Assembly: GCA_013214715.1 (NCBI GenBank)
Contig: JABSSB010000125.1
Span: forward strand, 1-37,987
Origin: Paracoccaceae bacterium
GTDB lineage: Bacteria > Pseudomonadota > Alphaproteobacteria > Rhodobacterales > Rhodobacteraceae
Reading direction: 5' to 3'
Length of the DNA: 37,987 bases
Both the position numbers and the translations under genes were made by a program. Positions 7,461-16,161 of this stretch are shown piece by piece. Each line of letters opens with the position of its first letter. Position 1 is the first letter of the stretch. Below the pieces are notes generated by a model. It saw nothing but the letters and a program-made list of their open reading frames with translations. It searched no databases and had not been told where the DNA came from.

Positions 7461-8357
7461 TCAGGTCCCGCGCGCTGCTGTCTTCCGTTCCATTTCGTGA
7501 TGCCTAATTGACACCTGCACATCCTCTTCCGCAAGCACAGATGCAAGTCTTTCGGCCAGCGTCACCGATCTGTGTTGCCCGCCGGTGCAGCCAAAGCCGA
7601 TCGACAGGTGTGATTTGCCCTCTTCGCCATAAGCCGGCAACAGAAATCGGGTCATGTCGGAGACCCGATCAAAAAACGGCGCAAAGCGCGCATCGGCCAT
7701 GACGTGATCCTGCACCGCCTGATCCTGCCCGGTCAGGCCGCGCAGTTCGGGCACCCAATATGGATTTCTCAAAAACCGCACGTCAAACACCATGTCCAGC
7801 CCCGGCGGCATACCGCGTTTGTAAGAAAACGAATGCAGCACCACCGACAATCCCTGCGCCGCACTGCCCTTTGCGAACCACGCCCGGATTGCGGCGCGCG
7901 TGTCATGCACCGTCAGGCTGGTCGTGTCGATCACCACATCGGCCAGATCGCGCACCTGGCTCAGCAGATCCATCTCCAGCGCGATGCCGGTCATCGGATC
8001 TTCGCTGGCGGCCATCGGATGCCGGCGGCGGGTTTCGGAAAAGCGCCGCTGCAGCACATCGGGCGCGCAATCGAGATAGAGAACCGTCACTTTCAGATCG
8101 GGCCGCGCGCGCTGCGTGCCGATCAGATCGACCAGCCGGGTGGTTGAAAACTCGCGGTTCCGCGCGTCGATGCCCACAGCCAGCGGTCGTTCCGTCGCGG
8201 GGGCGGCGCTGTCGGTCAGGCGTGGCACAAAGCTCAGCGGGATATTGTCTACCGCCTCAAAGCCCGCATCCTCCAGCGCATTGATCGCGGTGGACCGCCC
8301 GGCCCCGGATGGTCCGGTCACAAGCACAACACGCTGAGGCATCTTGGACATGGGCAT
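7461..8357 (-). CDS. rapZ: RNase adapter / nucleotide-binding protein RapZ
   Basis: P-loop protein of 298 residues, the RapZ (YvcJ/YhbJ) family, which binds nucleotides. In Escherichia coli it steers RNase E onto the GlmZ small RNA to tune amino-sugar synthesis. Walker A is GPSGAGRS at residues 15-22. Other family blocks are VDNIPLSFVP, the DAR motif (VGIDARNRE), LYLDCAPDVLQRRFSETRRRHP and SIGFGCTGGQHRSV near the C-terminus. Three Met codons lie within the first six residues, so the exact start is uncertain by up to 15 bases; ribosome-binding signals are weak for all three. It follows hprK by 6 bases. Its target in alphaproteobacteria is not established. Confidence 0.95.
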   Translation of the reverse strand: MPMSKMPQRVVLVTGPSGAGRSTAINALEDAGFEAVDNIPLSFVPRLTDSAAPATERPLAVGIDARNREFSTTRLVDLIGTQRARPDLKVTVLYLDCAPDVLQRRFSETRRRHPMAASEDPMTGIALEMDLLSQVRDLADVVIDTTSLTVHDTRAAIRAWFAKGSAAQGLSVVLHSFSYKRGMPPGLDMVFDVRFLRNPYWVPELRGLTGQDQAVQDHVMADARFAPFFDRVSDMTRFLLPAYGEEGKSHLSIGFGCTGGQHRSVTLAERLASVLAEEDVQVSIRHHEMERKTAARGT

Positions 8358-8363
8358 TGGCTT

Positions 8364-8804
8364 TCAGTCAGACAGCCCCCGCAGATAAAGCAGAAGCGAC
8401 GCCGCGAACTGTGCCCCTTCGACACGAAATAGCAAGGGGAGCGAATGTCCCATGCAAAGGTATTTGCGATCCTGCGACGGATAGCGATCGCTTTCGCTGT
8501 GGTTCAGGTCCAAGACCGCCCAAAGCGGCACGCTGTCGCGCAGCAGCACGGGCAACAGGCCGATGCCGCGCGCCTCGATCGCGGCGATGTCGGGATTGGC
8601 GACCTGAGCGACCGGGCGACCCGCTGTGGGCGTCAGCCGGATCAGGTCATCGCCCACCAACTCAGCCCCAAGGGCGATCATCTGGATGGCGAGGCTGGAT
8701 TTGCCCGACCCGGAGGACCCAAGGATCAAAAGTCCCCGCCCGTCGACAGCCACGCAAGTGGCATGAACCAGGTCACCGCCCGACCCGTCAGACGGCAGGC
8801 TCAC
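8364..8804 (-). CDS. hprK: HPr kinase/phosphorylase, short alphaproteobacterial form
   Basis: Phosphorylates HPr on Ser46. This is the short form (146 aa from GTG 8804) that keeps only the catalytic C-terminal domain of the Firmicutes enzyme. Walker A is GSSGSGKS (29-36), followed by VGDDLIRL (50-57) and the HprK-specific block IEARGIGLL. I chose GTG 8804 because it gives the usual length and clears the chvG stop (8815-8817). An in-frame ATG at 8870 would overlap chvG by 56 bases and add residues that do not look like the family. The ribosome-binding site for 8804 is poor, so the start is not certain. It is followed at 6 bases by rapZ. Confidence 0.9.
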   Translation of the reverse strand: MSLPSDGSGGDLVHATCVAVDGRGLLILGSSGSGKSSLAIQMIALGAELVGDDLIRLTPTAGRPVAQVANPDIAAIEARGIGLLPVLLRDSVPLWAVLDLNHSESDRYPSQDRKYLCMGHSLPLLFRVEGAQFAASLLLYLRGLSD

Positions 8805-8814
8805 AGGCGAAGGC

Positions 8815-10509
8815 TCACAGCGGCAGGCCCACCACAAATCGCGCACCCAAGGGCCCCGCGCTCGGTGCATCCTTGGTGCGGCGGATGTTTTCGGCCCAGA
8901 TCACGCCGCCATGGGCTTCGACGATCTGTTTTGAAATCGCCAGCCCAAGGCCGGAATTATTGCCGAAATGCGCCTGAGGGCGCTGCGAATAGAAGCGTTT
9001 GAAAATCTTGGTCAGCGCCTGTTCCGGGATGCCCGGCCCGGTATCTTCCACCGCGATCAGCACATGACGATCCCGCCGCCGCGCCCAGACGCGGATTGCA
9101 TCGCCCTCTTCGCAAAAGGAAATCGCATTGCCCAGAAGGTTGACAAAGACCTGCGCCAGACGTGCCTCCAAACCCTGGATCATCACGGGCTGGGATGGCA
9201 GATCGACCAGGAGATCGATCCCCTTGTCGCGCGCGTCTTCGCCCAGATACTGACTCAGATTTTGCAGCATGATGCGCAGGTCGAACTCTTCCTCGACCTC
9301 TTTGACCAACTCGGCATCCAGCCGCGAGGCATTGGAAATATCGCTGACAAGGCGATCGAGCCGGCGCACATCATGTTCGATCACTTCCAGCAGCTTTTCG
9401 CGCTGATCGTCGCGCTTGACCACGCGCAGCGTGCCCACCGCCGATTGTAGCGAGGCCAGCGGGTTCTTGATCTCATGCGCCACATCGGCGGCGAATTGTT
9501 CATTGCCATCGATGCGATCATAGAGCGCCGAGACCATCCCGCGCAGCGCGGCGCTTAGACGCCCGATCTCGTCCGGGCGGGCCGACAGGTCCGGGATACG
9601 GATGCGCCCCGGATTGACCCGGCGGCGGTTATGTTCGTGGCCAATTTCGGCCGCTGCGGCCAGATCGGCCAGCGGGTTCGCAATGGTCGAGGCCAGCACA
9701 AAGCTCAGCCCGATGGACACAAGAATGGCTACCAGGAACAGCAGCAGAATCTGCTCCTGCTCGGCGCGTGACAGAGCGTCAACCTCGCCGGACGGGCTGG
9801 TCATCGCCACCGCGCCCAAAACGGTGCCATCGGCCGTGATCGGGGTCAGCGCCAGATAGACCTTGGCCCCGTTGCGGTCGAGGCCGGATGAAAACTGCGT
9901 GCCCTCATTCAGCGCCAAAGGCACAAGGTTGGCCAATTGCTGCCCCAACCCGCTTTGCCCGTCGCTCGGATCGGACCGGAACGGGGCGGACACCGCCAGC
10001 CACAGATCGATCAGCGCATCGACAAAAAAGCTTGTCGGCTGTTCCGCCGTAGACAGATCACCGTCAAACCCGGAGGGCACGTGGCGGCCCCGGACATGGC
10101 CCAGCACCGCCCCATTGGCGTCGAAAACATAGACATCCAGCCCTTCGCGTAGGGTCAGACGGTTGAGCGTGGCATCCACTTCGACCGGATCAATGCGCGA
10201 GGGGTCCGACAATTCGGTATAGCCGCGAAAGACATCGGCAATCAGTGTGGATTGTGCCACCATGCCCTTGGCATGTTCGACCAGCACGCCATCGCGGGAA
10301 TGGTTCAGAAACAGGATGCAGGCGACAAGAATATTCAACGCAATCAAGTTGAATTTGATGATCTTGCTGGTCAGCGGCGAATTGCGCAAACGAAAACCCC
10401 GGCGCCGCTCTCGCAGCTCCGGGGATGGGCCTTGATCCATCTTCACCCAATCATCGCCAAGGACAATATCTGCCTCCCTGGTCTCTGATTTGGATGTGAA
10501 ATCTCGCAT
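8815..10509 (-). CDS. chvG: ChvG-type membrane sensor histidine kinase
   Basis: Inner-membrane sensor kinase (564 aa from ATG 10509) pairing with ChvI. The layout is a cytoplasmic N-terminus with a conserved VLGDDWV block, TM1 (about 54-70, FNLIALNILVACILFLN), a periplasmic domain of about 180 residues, TM2 (about 253-276), HAMP, HisKA with FAADVAHEIKNPLASL (His345), and HATPase with NLLGNAISF, DTGPGIPEQ and NNSGLGLAISKQI. In rhizobia and Agrobacterium, ChvG/ExoS senses acid and envelope stress through ExoR. In-frame TTG 10527 and GTG 10524 are alternative starts; no start has a strong Shine-Dalgarno. It lies 59 bases after chvI. Confidence 0.93.
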   Translation of the reverse strand: MRDFTSKSETREADIVLGDDWVKMDQGPSPELRERRRGFRLRNSPLTSKIIKFNLIALNILVACILFLNHSRDGVLVEHAKGMVAQSTLIADVFRGYTELSDPSRIDPVEVDATLNRLTLREGLDVYVFDANGAVLGHVRGRHVPSGFDGDLSTAEQPTSFFVDALIDLWLAVSAPFRSDPSDGQSGLGQQLANLVPLALNEGTQFSSGLDRNGAKVYLALTPITADGTVLGAVAMTSPSGEVDALSRAEQEQILLLFLVAILVSIGLSFVLASTIANPLADLAAAAEIGHEHNRRRVNPGRIRIPDLSARPDEIGRLSAALRGMVSALYDRIDGNEQFAADVAHEIKNPLASLQSAVGTLRVVKRDDQREKLLEVIEHDVRRLDRLVSDISNASRLDAELVKEVEEEFDLRIMLQNLSQYLGEDARDKGIDLLVDLPSQPVMIQGLEARLAQVFVNLLGNAISFCEEGDAIRVWARRRDRHVLIAVEDTGPGIPEQALTKIFKRFYSQRPQAHFGNNSGLGLAISKQIVEAHGGVIWAENIRRTKDAPSAGPLGARFVVGLPL

Positions 10510-10568
10510 GCTCTTACCACTCACCAAACTGGCAGCGCCACGCCTGCGGCGCCACCCGCATCCGCCCC

Positions 10569-11273
10569 TCAGTCTTCGTTATACCTGTAACCGATGCCAT
10601 AGAGCGTTTCGATGGCTGCGAAGTTTTCATCAGCCCCGCGCATCTTCTTGCGCAGACGTTTGATATGGCTGTCGATGGTGCGGTCATCGACATAGACCTG
10701 ATCATCATAGGCCACATCCATCAGTTGATCGCGGCTTTTGACAAAGCCGGGGCGCTGCGCCAATGCCTGAAGCAGCAGGAATTCGGTGACCGTCAGGGAC
10801 ACATCCGTGCCCTTCCAGCTGACCGCATGGCGCAGCGGGTCCATGCGCAGGTGGCCGCGCTCCATCACCTTGCCATCATTGCGTTCTTCGGTGCTGACGG
10901 TTTCAATCGCATCCTGACGGCGCAGCAGCGCGCGAATACGTTCGACCAGCAGGCGCTGTGAAAACGGCTTTTTCACATAATCATCCGCGCCCATGCGCAG
11001 GCCCAGCACCTCGTCGATCTCATCATCTTTCGAGGTCAGGAAAATCACCGGCAACTGGTTGGTCTTCTGCCGCAGCCGCTGCAGCAGGTCCATGCCGTCC
11101 ATGCGCGGCATCTTGATGTCCAGCACGGCCATATCCGGCATGCTTTTGTTAAAGGCGTCCAAAGCGGATTGGCCATCATTGAAGGTTTCGACTTCAAAGC
11201 CTTCATTTTCGAGAGTCATTGCGACCGATGTCAGAATATTCCGATCATCATCTACAAGTGCGATACGCGACAT
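10569..11273 (-). CDS. chvI: ChvI-type response regulator
   Basis: OmpR-family response regulator of 234 residues. The receiver has the acidic triad in ALVDDDRN (residues 8-10), phospho-acceptor Asp52 (AVLDIKMPRMDG), the Thr/Ser in IFLTSKDD and the Lys in DDYVKKPF. The winged-helix DNA-binding domain starts around 130 and includes TVTEFLLLQALAQRPG, VYVDDRTIDSHIKRLRKKM and the C-terminal GIGYRY. It is first in the minus-strand operon chvI-chvG-hprK-rapZ-EIIA-HPr. It diverges from pckA over a 388-base gap. ChvI is reported to influence pckA in Agrobacterium, so direct control of the neighbouring gene is plausible here but is an inference. Confidence 0.95.
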   Translation of the reverse strand: MSRIALVDDDRNILTSVAMTLENEGFEVETFNDGQSALDAFNKSMPDMAVLDIKMPRMDGMDLLQRLRQKTNQLPVIFLTSKDDEIDEVLGLRMGADDYVKKPFSQRLLVERIRALLRRQDAIETVSTEERNDGKVMERGHLRMDPLRHAVSWKGTDVSLTVTEFLLLQALAQRPGFVKSRDQLMDVAYDDQVYVDDRTIDSHIKRLRKKMRGADENFAAIETLYGIGYRYNED

Positions 11274-11483
11274 GCCTGTTGCCCCTTGCTGTAGGTTCTT
11301 CTTGCCTTCTTTGTCACCAGCACCGGGGGCCCGTTTTGAGCCGAATCGATTTTTACCATAGCTGGTTTTACTTGCTCTCTATTGTGAAAGCAAAAAATCT
11401 GCCTGCTGTCAGGGGTTATTCATTTAGACTTTGGCACGAATATGTCATTCTCTTGAGCGGTGTCACAGTTTCGCCACGCAATT

Positions 11484-11514
11484 GATTGCGCTAAAGGCCA
11501 ATAGATTGCGCTAA
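11484..11514 (+). promoter_or_regulatory. Tandem 11-base repeats upstream of pckA
   Basis: GATTGCGCTAA occurs twice, at 11484-11494 and 11504-11514, exactly 20 bases apart start to start, about two helical turns, so two proteins would bind the same face. They lie in the 388-base gap between chvI and pckA (11274-11661), 148 bases before the pckA start. The core TTGCGCTAA resembles half of a GCGC-centred palindromic operator such as LacI-family proteins use; OmpR-family regulators such as ChvI also use direct repeats. No binding protein can be named from sequence alone. Confidence 0.5.
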
Positions 11515-11570
11515 CGACGAAAAACGCTCCTGTTCACTCCCGGAAACGTCATGTTATGACCCGCTCACGA

Positions 11571-11599
11571 CCTCCGGCCGGGCGCGTCCCGGACGGAGG
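11571..11599 (+). promoter_or_regulatory. Long hairpin in the pckA leader
   Basis: Left arm 11571-11582 (CCTCCGGCCGGG) pairs with 11588-11599 (CCCGGACGGAGG): 12 positions with one internal G-A mismatch and a five-base loop. It ends 62 bases before the pckA ATG. No T-run follows (GTTATTG). It is either an RNA structure in the pckA 5' leader or a DNA palindrome acting as an operator. Confidence 0.5.
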
Positions 11600-11661
11600 G
11601 TTATTGCGAATCGTCCTTGCGCCAAAAAGCTTAGGCGCTTGTGTGACAGGAGAGATCAGAC

Positions 11662-13260
11662 ATGACCACCGGACGGGTAAACCCGAACTTCCGCCTCGAA
11701 GATCAAGGCATCGAAGGGTTGGGTCAGGTCTATTATAACTTGATGGAACCGGCGCTTGTCTCAACCGCTTTGGCGCGCGGTGAAGGCAGCCTGGGCAAGG
11801 GCGGCGCGTTCCTGGTGACCACCGGCAAGTTTACCGGCCGGTCGCCCAAGGACAAGCATGTCGTGAAAACCGACAGCGTCGCCGACACAATCTGGTGGGA
11901 CAACAACGCCGCCATGTCGCCCGAAGGCTTTGACGCGCTGTATGAAGACATGCTGGCCCATATGAAGGGCCGCGACTATTTCGTTCAGGATCTGGTGGGC
12001 GGGGCCGACCCCGCGCATTCGATCAATGTGCGCATGGTGACGGAACTGGCCTGGCACGGGCTGTTCATCCGCCATCTGCTGCGCCGCCCGGATCGCGAAG
12101 ATCTGGATGAGTTCACTGCCGATTTCACCGTGATCAACTGCCCCAGCTTTCAGGCTGACCCGGCCAAGCATGACTGCCGCAGCGAAACCGTCATCGCGAT
12201 GAATTTCGACCAAAAGCTGATCTTGATCGGCGGCACCGAATATGCGGGTGAAAACAAGAAATCGGTCTTTACGCTGCTGAATTACCTGCTGCCGGAAAAA
12301 GGCATCATGCCGATGCATTGCTCGGCCAATCACGCGATTGGCAACCCGGTGGATGCGGCGGTGTTCTTTGGCCTGTCGGGCACCGGCAAGACCACGCTGT
12401 CAGCTGATCCGGGCCGCACGCTGATCGGTGATGACGAACATGGATGGTCGGATCGCGGCACCTTCAACTTTGAAGGCGGCTGCTATGCCAAGACGATCAA
12501 TCTCAGCCCCGAGGCCGAGCCCGAGATTTACGCCACGACCGAAAAATTCGGCACGATCATCGAAAACATGATCTTTGACGAAGAGACCTTCGATCTGGAT
12601 TTCAACGATGACAGCCTGACGGCGAATATGCGCTGCGCCTATCCGCTGGATTACATTTCCAACGCGTCGAAATCGGCGTTGGGTGGGCACCCCAAGAATA
12701 TCATTATGCTAACTTGCGACGCCTTTGGCGTGCTGCCCCCGATTGCCCGGCTGACGCCCGCACAGGCGATGTATCACTTCCTGTCGGGTTTCACGTCAAA
12801 GGTAGCAGGCACAGAACGCGGCGTGACCGAACCTGAGCCGACCTTCTCCACCTGCTTCGGCGCGCCCTTCATGCCGCGTCGCCCCGAGGTTTACGGCCAA
12901 CTGCTGCGCAACAAGATTGCCCAGCATGGCGCGACCTGCTGGCTGGTGAACACGGGCTGGACCGGTGGTGCCTATGGCACGGGCTCCCGTATGCCGATCA
13001 AGGCGACCCGCGCCCTGCTGACGGCGGCGCTGGATGGCTCGCTGGCGCAGGCGGAGTTCCGCAAGGATGAAAACTTCGGTTTCGAGGTGCCGATGGGCGT
13101 GGCCGGCGTGCCAGATCTGCTGCTTGAGCCGCGCAAGACCTGGGAAGACAAAGCTGCCTATGACGCGCAGGCCGCCAAGCTGGTCACGATGTTCTCGGAG
13201 AACTTCCAGCAGTATCTGCCGCATATCGATGATGATGTGAAAGCGGCGGCCATCGGCTGA
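11662..13260 (+). CDS. pckA: Phosphoenolpyruvate carboxykinase (ATP)
   Basis: Cytoplasmic gluconeogenic enzyme converting oxaloacetate and ATP to PEP, ADP and CO2; 532 aa, normal length. ATP-type motifs are present: GRSPKDKHVV near residue 55, HCSANHAIG, the P-loop FGLSGTGKTTLSADP, the kinase-2 motif LIGDDEHGW, and the C-terminal block VNTGWTGGAYGTGSRMPIK. A Shine-Dalgarno AGGAGA (11648-11653) sits 8 bases before ATG 11662. It is a single-gene unit closed by a terminator at 13288-13320. It diverges from chvI; the tandem repeats and leader hairpin upstream are the likely control sites. With pyk at 33979 it sets carbon flow at the PEP node. Confidence 0.98.
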   Translation: MTTGRVNPNFRLEDQGIEGLGQVYYNLMEPALVSTALARGEGSLGKGGAFLVTTGKFTGRSPKDKHVVKTDSVADTIWWDNNAAMSPEGFDALYEDMLAHMKGRDYFVQDLVGGADPAHSINVRMVTELAWHGLFIRHLLRRPDREDLDEFTADFTVINCPSFQADPAKHDCRSETVIAMNFDQKLILIGGTEYAGENKKSVFTLLNYLLPEKGIMPMHCSANHAIGNPVDAAVFFGLSGTGKTTLSADPGRTLIGDDEHGWSDRGTFNFEGGCYAKTINLSPEAEPEIYATTEKFGTIIENMIFDEETFDLDFNDDSLTANMRCAYPLDYISNASKSALGGHPKNIIMLTCDAFGVLPPIARLTPAQAMYHFLSGFTSKVAGTERGVTEPEPTFSTCFGAPFMPRRPEVYGQLLRNKIAQHGATCWLVNTGWTGGAYGTGSRMPIKATRALLTAALDGSLAQAEFRKDENFGFEVPMGVAGVPDLLLEPRKTWEDKAAYDAQAAKLVTMFSENFQQYLPHIDDDVKAAAIG

Positions 13261-13287
13261 GCCGACCGCTGCTGCGACAGAATTCGG

Positions 13288-13320
13288 GGCATGCACGGGA
13301 CATCCTGTGCGTGCCTTTTT
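13288..13320 (+). terminator. Rho-independent terminator of pckA
   Basis: Stem GGCATGCAC (13288-13296) with GTGCGTGCC (13307-13315), nine pairs including one G-T wobble, 10-base loop, followed directly by five T (13316-13320). It begins 27 bases after the pckA stop. Confidence 0.88.
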
Positions 13321-13400
13321 CCTTGGCGGCATGCCCGCTGCATTGTTGCCCTGCCGCATTTGATCTCCCCCATGCCAAGACACTGGTTGGGGAGCAGCAG

Positions 13401-14200
13401 ATGACCAAAATCAGCGCCACCACCCGGCTTTGCGCGTCGATTGCGAACCCGAACAAGGCCACCAAGGCGCCGGGCATGCATAATGCGGGCTTTGGCATGG
13501 TGGGGGCGGATCTGCGCTATACCGCCTTTCAACCGGAATTGATCGGCGCGGCCATCGCCGCGATCCAGGCATTGGATTTTGCCGGGGTCACGATGTCGCA
13601 GCCGTTCACGCAGGATGTGATGGCGCATCTCGACGCCATTGACGACACCGCCCGCGCCATTGGGGCGGTGAATGTGGTGCATCATTCTGGTGGGCCATAA
13701 TTCCGACTGGATCGGCGCGATGGATGCGCTGGAAGACCACGCCCCCGTGGCTGGCACACGCGCCCCCGTTCTGGGCGCAGGTTGGGCCGCGCGGGCCGTG
13801 GTCTATGGGCTGATCACACGCGGGGCGCAGGTGACGGTTCTGAACTGCTCGGACGCCAAGGCCGTGCTTTGGCAGATGATCTTGGCGCAACCTATGGCGG
13901 CGACATGGGCGCATTGGCAGCAGGCAGTTGCGATATTCCGGTCAACACCTTTCCACAAACCGCAACGATCCCACGGCGCGGCTGATCGACCCCGCCACCC
14001 TGACCGGGATCGACACAGTGATGGATATCAACATCCACAAAGCCCCCACGCAGCTTCTGATCGACGCCAAAGCCGTCAGGGCCATGCCCATCGGCGGTAT
14101 TCGGATGCTGGTCTTGCGGGGTGTTTTCGCGTTTGAGCTGTTTTCCGGCCACAAAGCGCCCGTCGAGATCATGCAGGCAGCGGTCGGGTCTGGGTCTTGA
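13401..14200 (+). pseudogene. Broken shikimate 5-dehydrogenase-like gene
   Basis: The whole fold of an AroE-family NADP-dependent dehydrogenase can be followed through three frames. ATG 13401 (after GGGGAGCAG) opens TRLCASIANPNKATKAPGMH, then MSQPF and IGAVNVV. A shift near 13690 leads to GHNSDWIGAMDALE and the nucleotide-binding LGAGWAARAVVYGLI. A second shift near 13860 gives RALADDLGATYGG and CDIPVNT. A third near 13960 gives DPATLTGIDTVMDINIHKAP and the C-terminus VFAFELFSGHKAPVEIMQAA, ending at 14200. Three frameshifts make a functional product very unlikely. It is probably an accessory quinate/shikimate dehydrogenase rather than the only AroE, since loss of the only AroE should cost aromatic amino acid synthesis. 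That last point is inference. Confidence 0.85.
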
Positions 14201-14237
14201 AGACACCCGCCGGGACGGTCCCGGCGGGCGTCAAAGA

Positions 14238-16060
14238 TCAGGCGGCGCGCTTCACGCGATGGGCGGCGGAAATGATATCGGCCCCTTTTTCGCCGATCAT
14301 GATCGAGGCCGCATTGGTGTTGCCGCTGATGATGTCGGGCAACACGCTGGCATCGGCCACACGCAGATTGCCCACGCCGTTCACCCGCAATTCGGCATCG
14401 ACCACATCCCCCATCCGGCAGGTCGAGACGAGGTGATAGACGGTCGTCGAGAAATGCAGCGCCATATTCTCCAACAGCGCGTCGCTGGGCGGCTCACCAG
14501 CCACATAGCCATGCTTCTCGGCCAGTTCCGGCGGCACGTTCAGCGGGCCGGGTTTCACATCGCCGGGCCAGTTTTCGACGATCTCAAGGCATTTGCGCAT
14601 CACCGCGACCATGACCTTCAGATCATGCGGATCGGTGAAATAATTCATCCGGATGATCGGCGCATCGGCGGCATCCTTGCTGGCCAGAACGATCTCTCCG
14701 CTGGAATGGGGCAGAACCGGGTTGGCAAGCAGGAACATGTTTTCCGCCGTCGCAGCCAAACTCGCCTCGGGATCGGCAAAGAAGCGCGACAGATCAATGC
14801 GCAGCCGGTCGCCCAGTAGCCCGGCATCATAGCCGCAGGGGACATAGCCGATTTGCGCGTCATGGCTGTGATGATCGCCCAACCCGGTCGAGAAAAACGC
14901 CACCGCATCATAAAGCGATGACGAGACAAGGCTTTCGCCCGTTTCCATCCATTCGCCCACGCGGCGTTCGGCCTCGGCCTTCAAACCGGCCAGTTCGGGC
15001 GGCAGGTTGGCATCCTCTGCAGGATCGGCGGGCAGCGGACCGGCAGGCGCACGCAGGGCATCCGGCCCGGCCGAAACACCGACCTCTGCCACCGGCACGC
15101 CGATGCCGGGGGCCGGAAAGAACAAAGCGCAATGCAGATGGTCCTTGAGGTTCTTGCCCACGCCGGGCAATTCGACCTGACAGGTCACGCCGACCTCTTC
15201 CAATTCGCGGCGAGGACCAATCCCCGACAGCATCAGGATCTGCGGAGAGCCCACGGCACCCGCGCTCAGGATCACTTCGCCGCTGGCATGCAGCGCGTGC
15301 AGGGCACCATCGGCATCCCGATATTCAATGCCGGTCGCGGTCGGCGCGTCGCCTTCGGTCAGCAGCACGCGGGTCACCTGCGCGCCGGTGACGATGGTCA
15401 GGTTCTCGCGCGCTTCGGTCTCGCCCTGCAGGAAGGCGCGATAGGTGCTTGAGCGCATCCCGTTCCGTGTTGTTGTCTGGAAGAGCGATGTCACCCCCTC
15501 CGGCCCGCCGCGGTCACGGCCATTGTAATCGCCGCGTGCCATGCCCGTCGCCTCGGACGCAGTGACAAAACTGCGCGCCGCCGGAATCACGGGAGAGCGG
15601 ACAGACACCCCCAAAGGCCCGCCCGTGCCATGCGCGTCGCTGTCGATCGACACTTCGTTCGACGGGGTCAGGTCTTCGGATTTGATGAAATAGGGCAGCA
15701 CATCCTCGAACGACCAGCCGGTTGCGCCCATCTCGGCCCATTTGTCGAAATCGCCGGGATGGCCGCGCACATAGGCCATGTAGGTCAACGCCGACGACCC
15801 GCCCAGCATCTTGCCCCGCGGCACCGGCATCACATTGCCGACCAGCCCCAGCCCAGCATTGCCGGGATCAGCCGTATACATCCAGTCAGTATTGGGGTCG
15901 AGCTGCAGGCTCGCCACGGCGGCGGGCATCAATTCGTGATCGGGGGCGCTTCGCCCGCTTCGACCAAGGCCACGATTTTTGTCGGATCTTCGCTGAGCCG
16001 CGTGGCCATCACGGCCCCCGCAGACCCACCGCCCACGACGATGAAGTCATAAGTTGTCAT
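14238..16060 (-). pseudogene. GMC-family FAD oxidoreductase (choline dehydrogenase-like), frameshifted
   Basis: Glucose-methanol-choline family flavoprotein. ATG 16060 opens with the FAD motif YDFIVVGGGSAGAVMATRLSE but the frame ends at 15929 after GEAPPITN. Adding one base to the five-G run at 15942-15946 (plus strand) restores APPDHELMPAAVASLQL and joins it to an open frame down to 14238, for a full protein of about 607 residues. Intact downstream blocks are GKMLGGSSALTYMAYVRGHP, SAGAVGSPQILMLSGIGPR and the C-terminal catalytic pair in YHLVSTCRMGD (His) and SGNTNAASIMIGEKGAD (Asn). A single homopolymer indel may be a sequencing error or a recent mutation, so this may be a live gene. The substrate alcohol is unknown. 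Confidence 0.8.
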
Positions 16061-16161
16061 TATGTGGTTTCCTCCCAGAACCAGAGGCAATGGCATCCTA
16101 GCACAGCCTGTCCCAGTTGAGAGTATTTTCAAATGCGGGGCATCTGGTCGCGGGGTGGTGT

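Noticed and set aside
8805..8870. Longer hprK start at ATG 8870
   Set aside because: It would overlap chvG by 56 bases and the added residues do not resemble the family; GTG 8804 gives the usual short alphaproteobacterial length.
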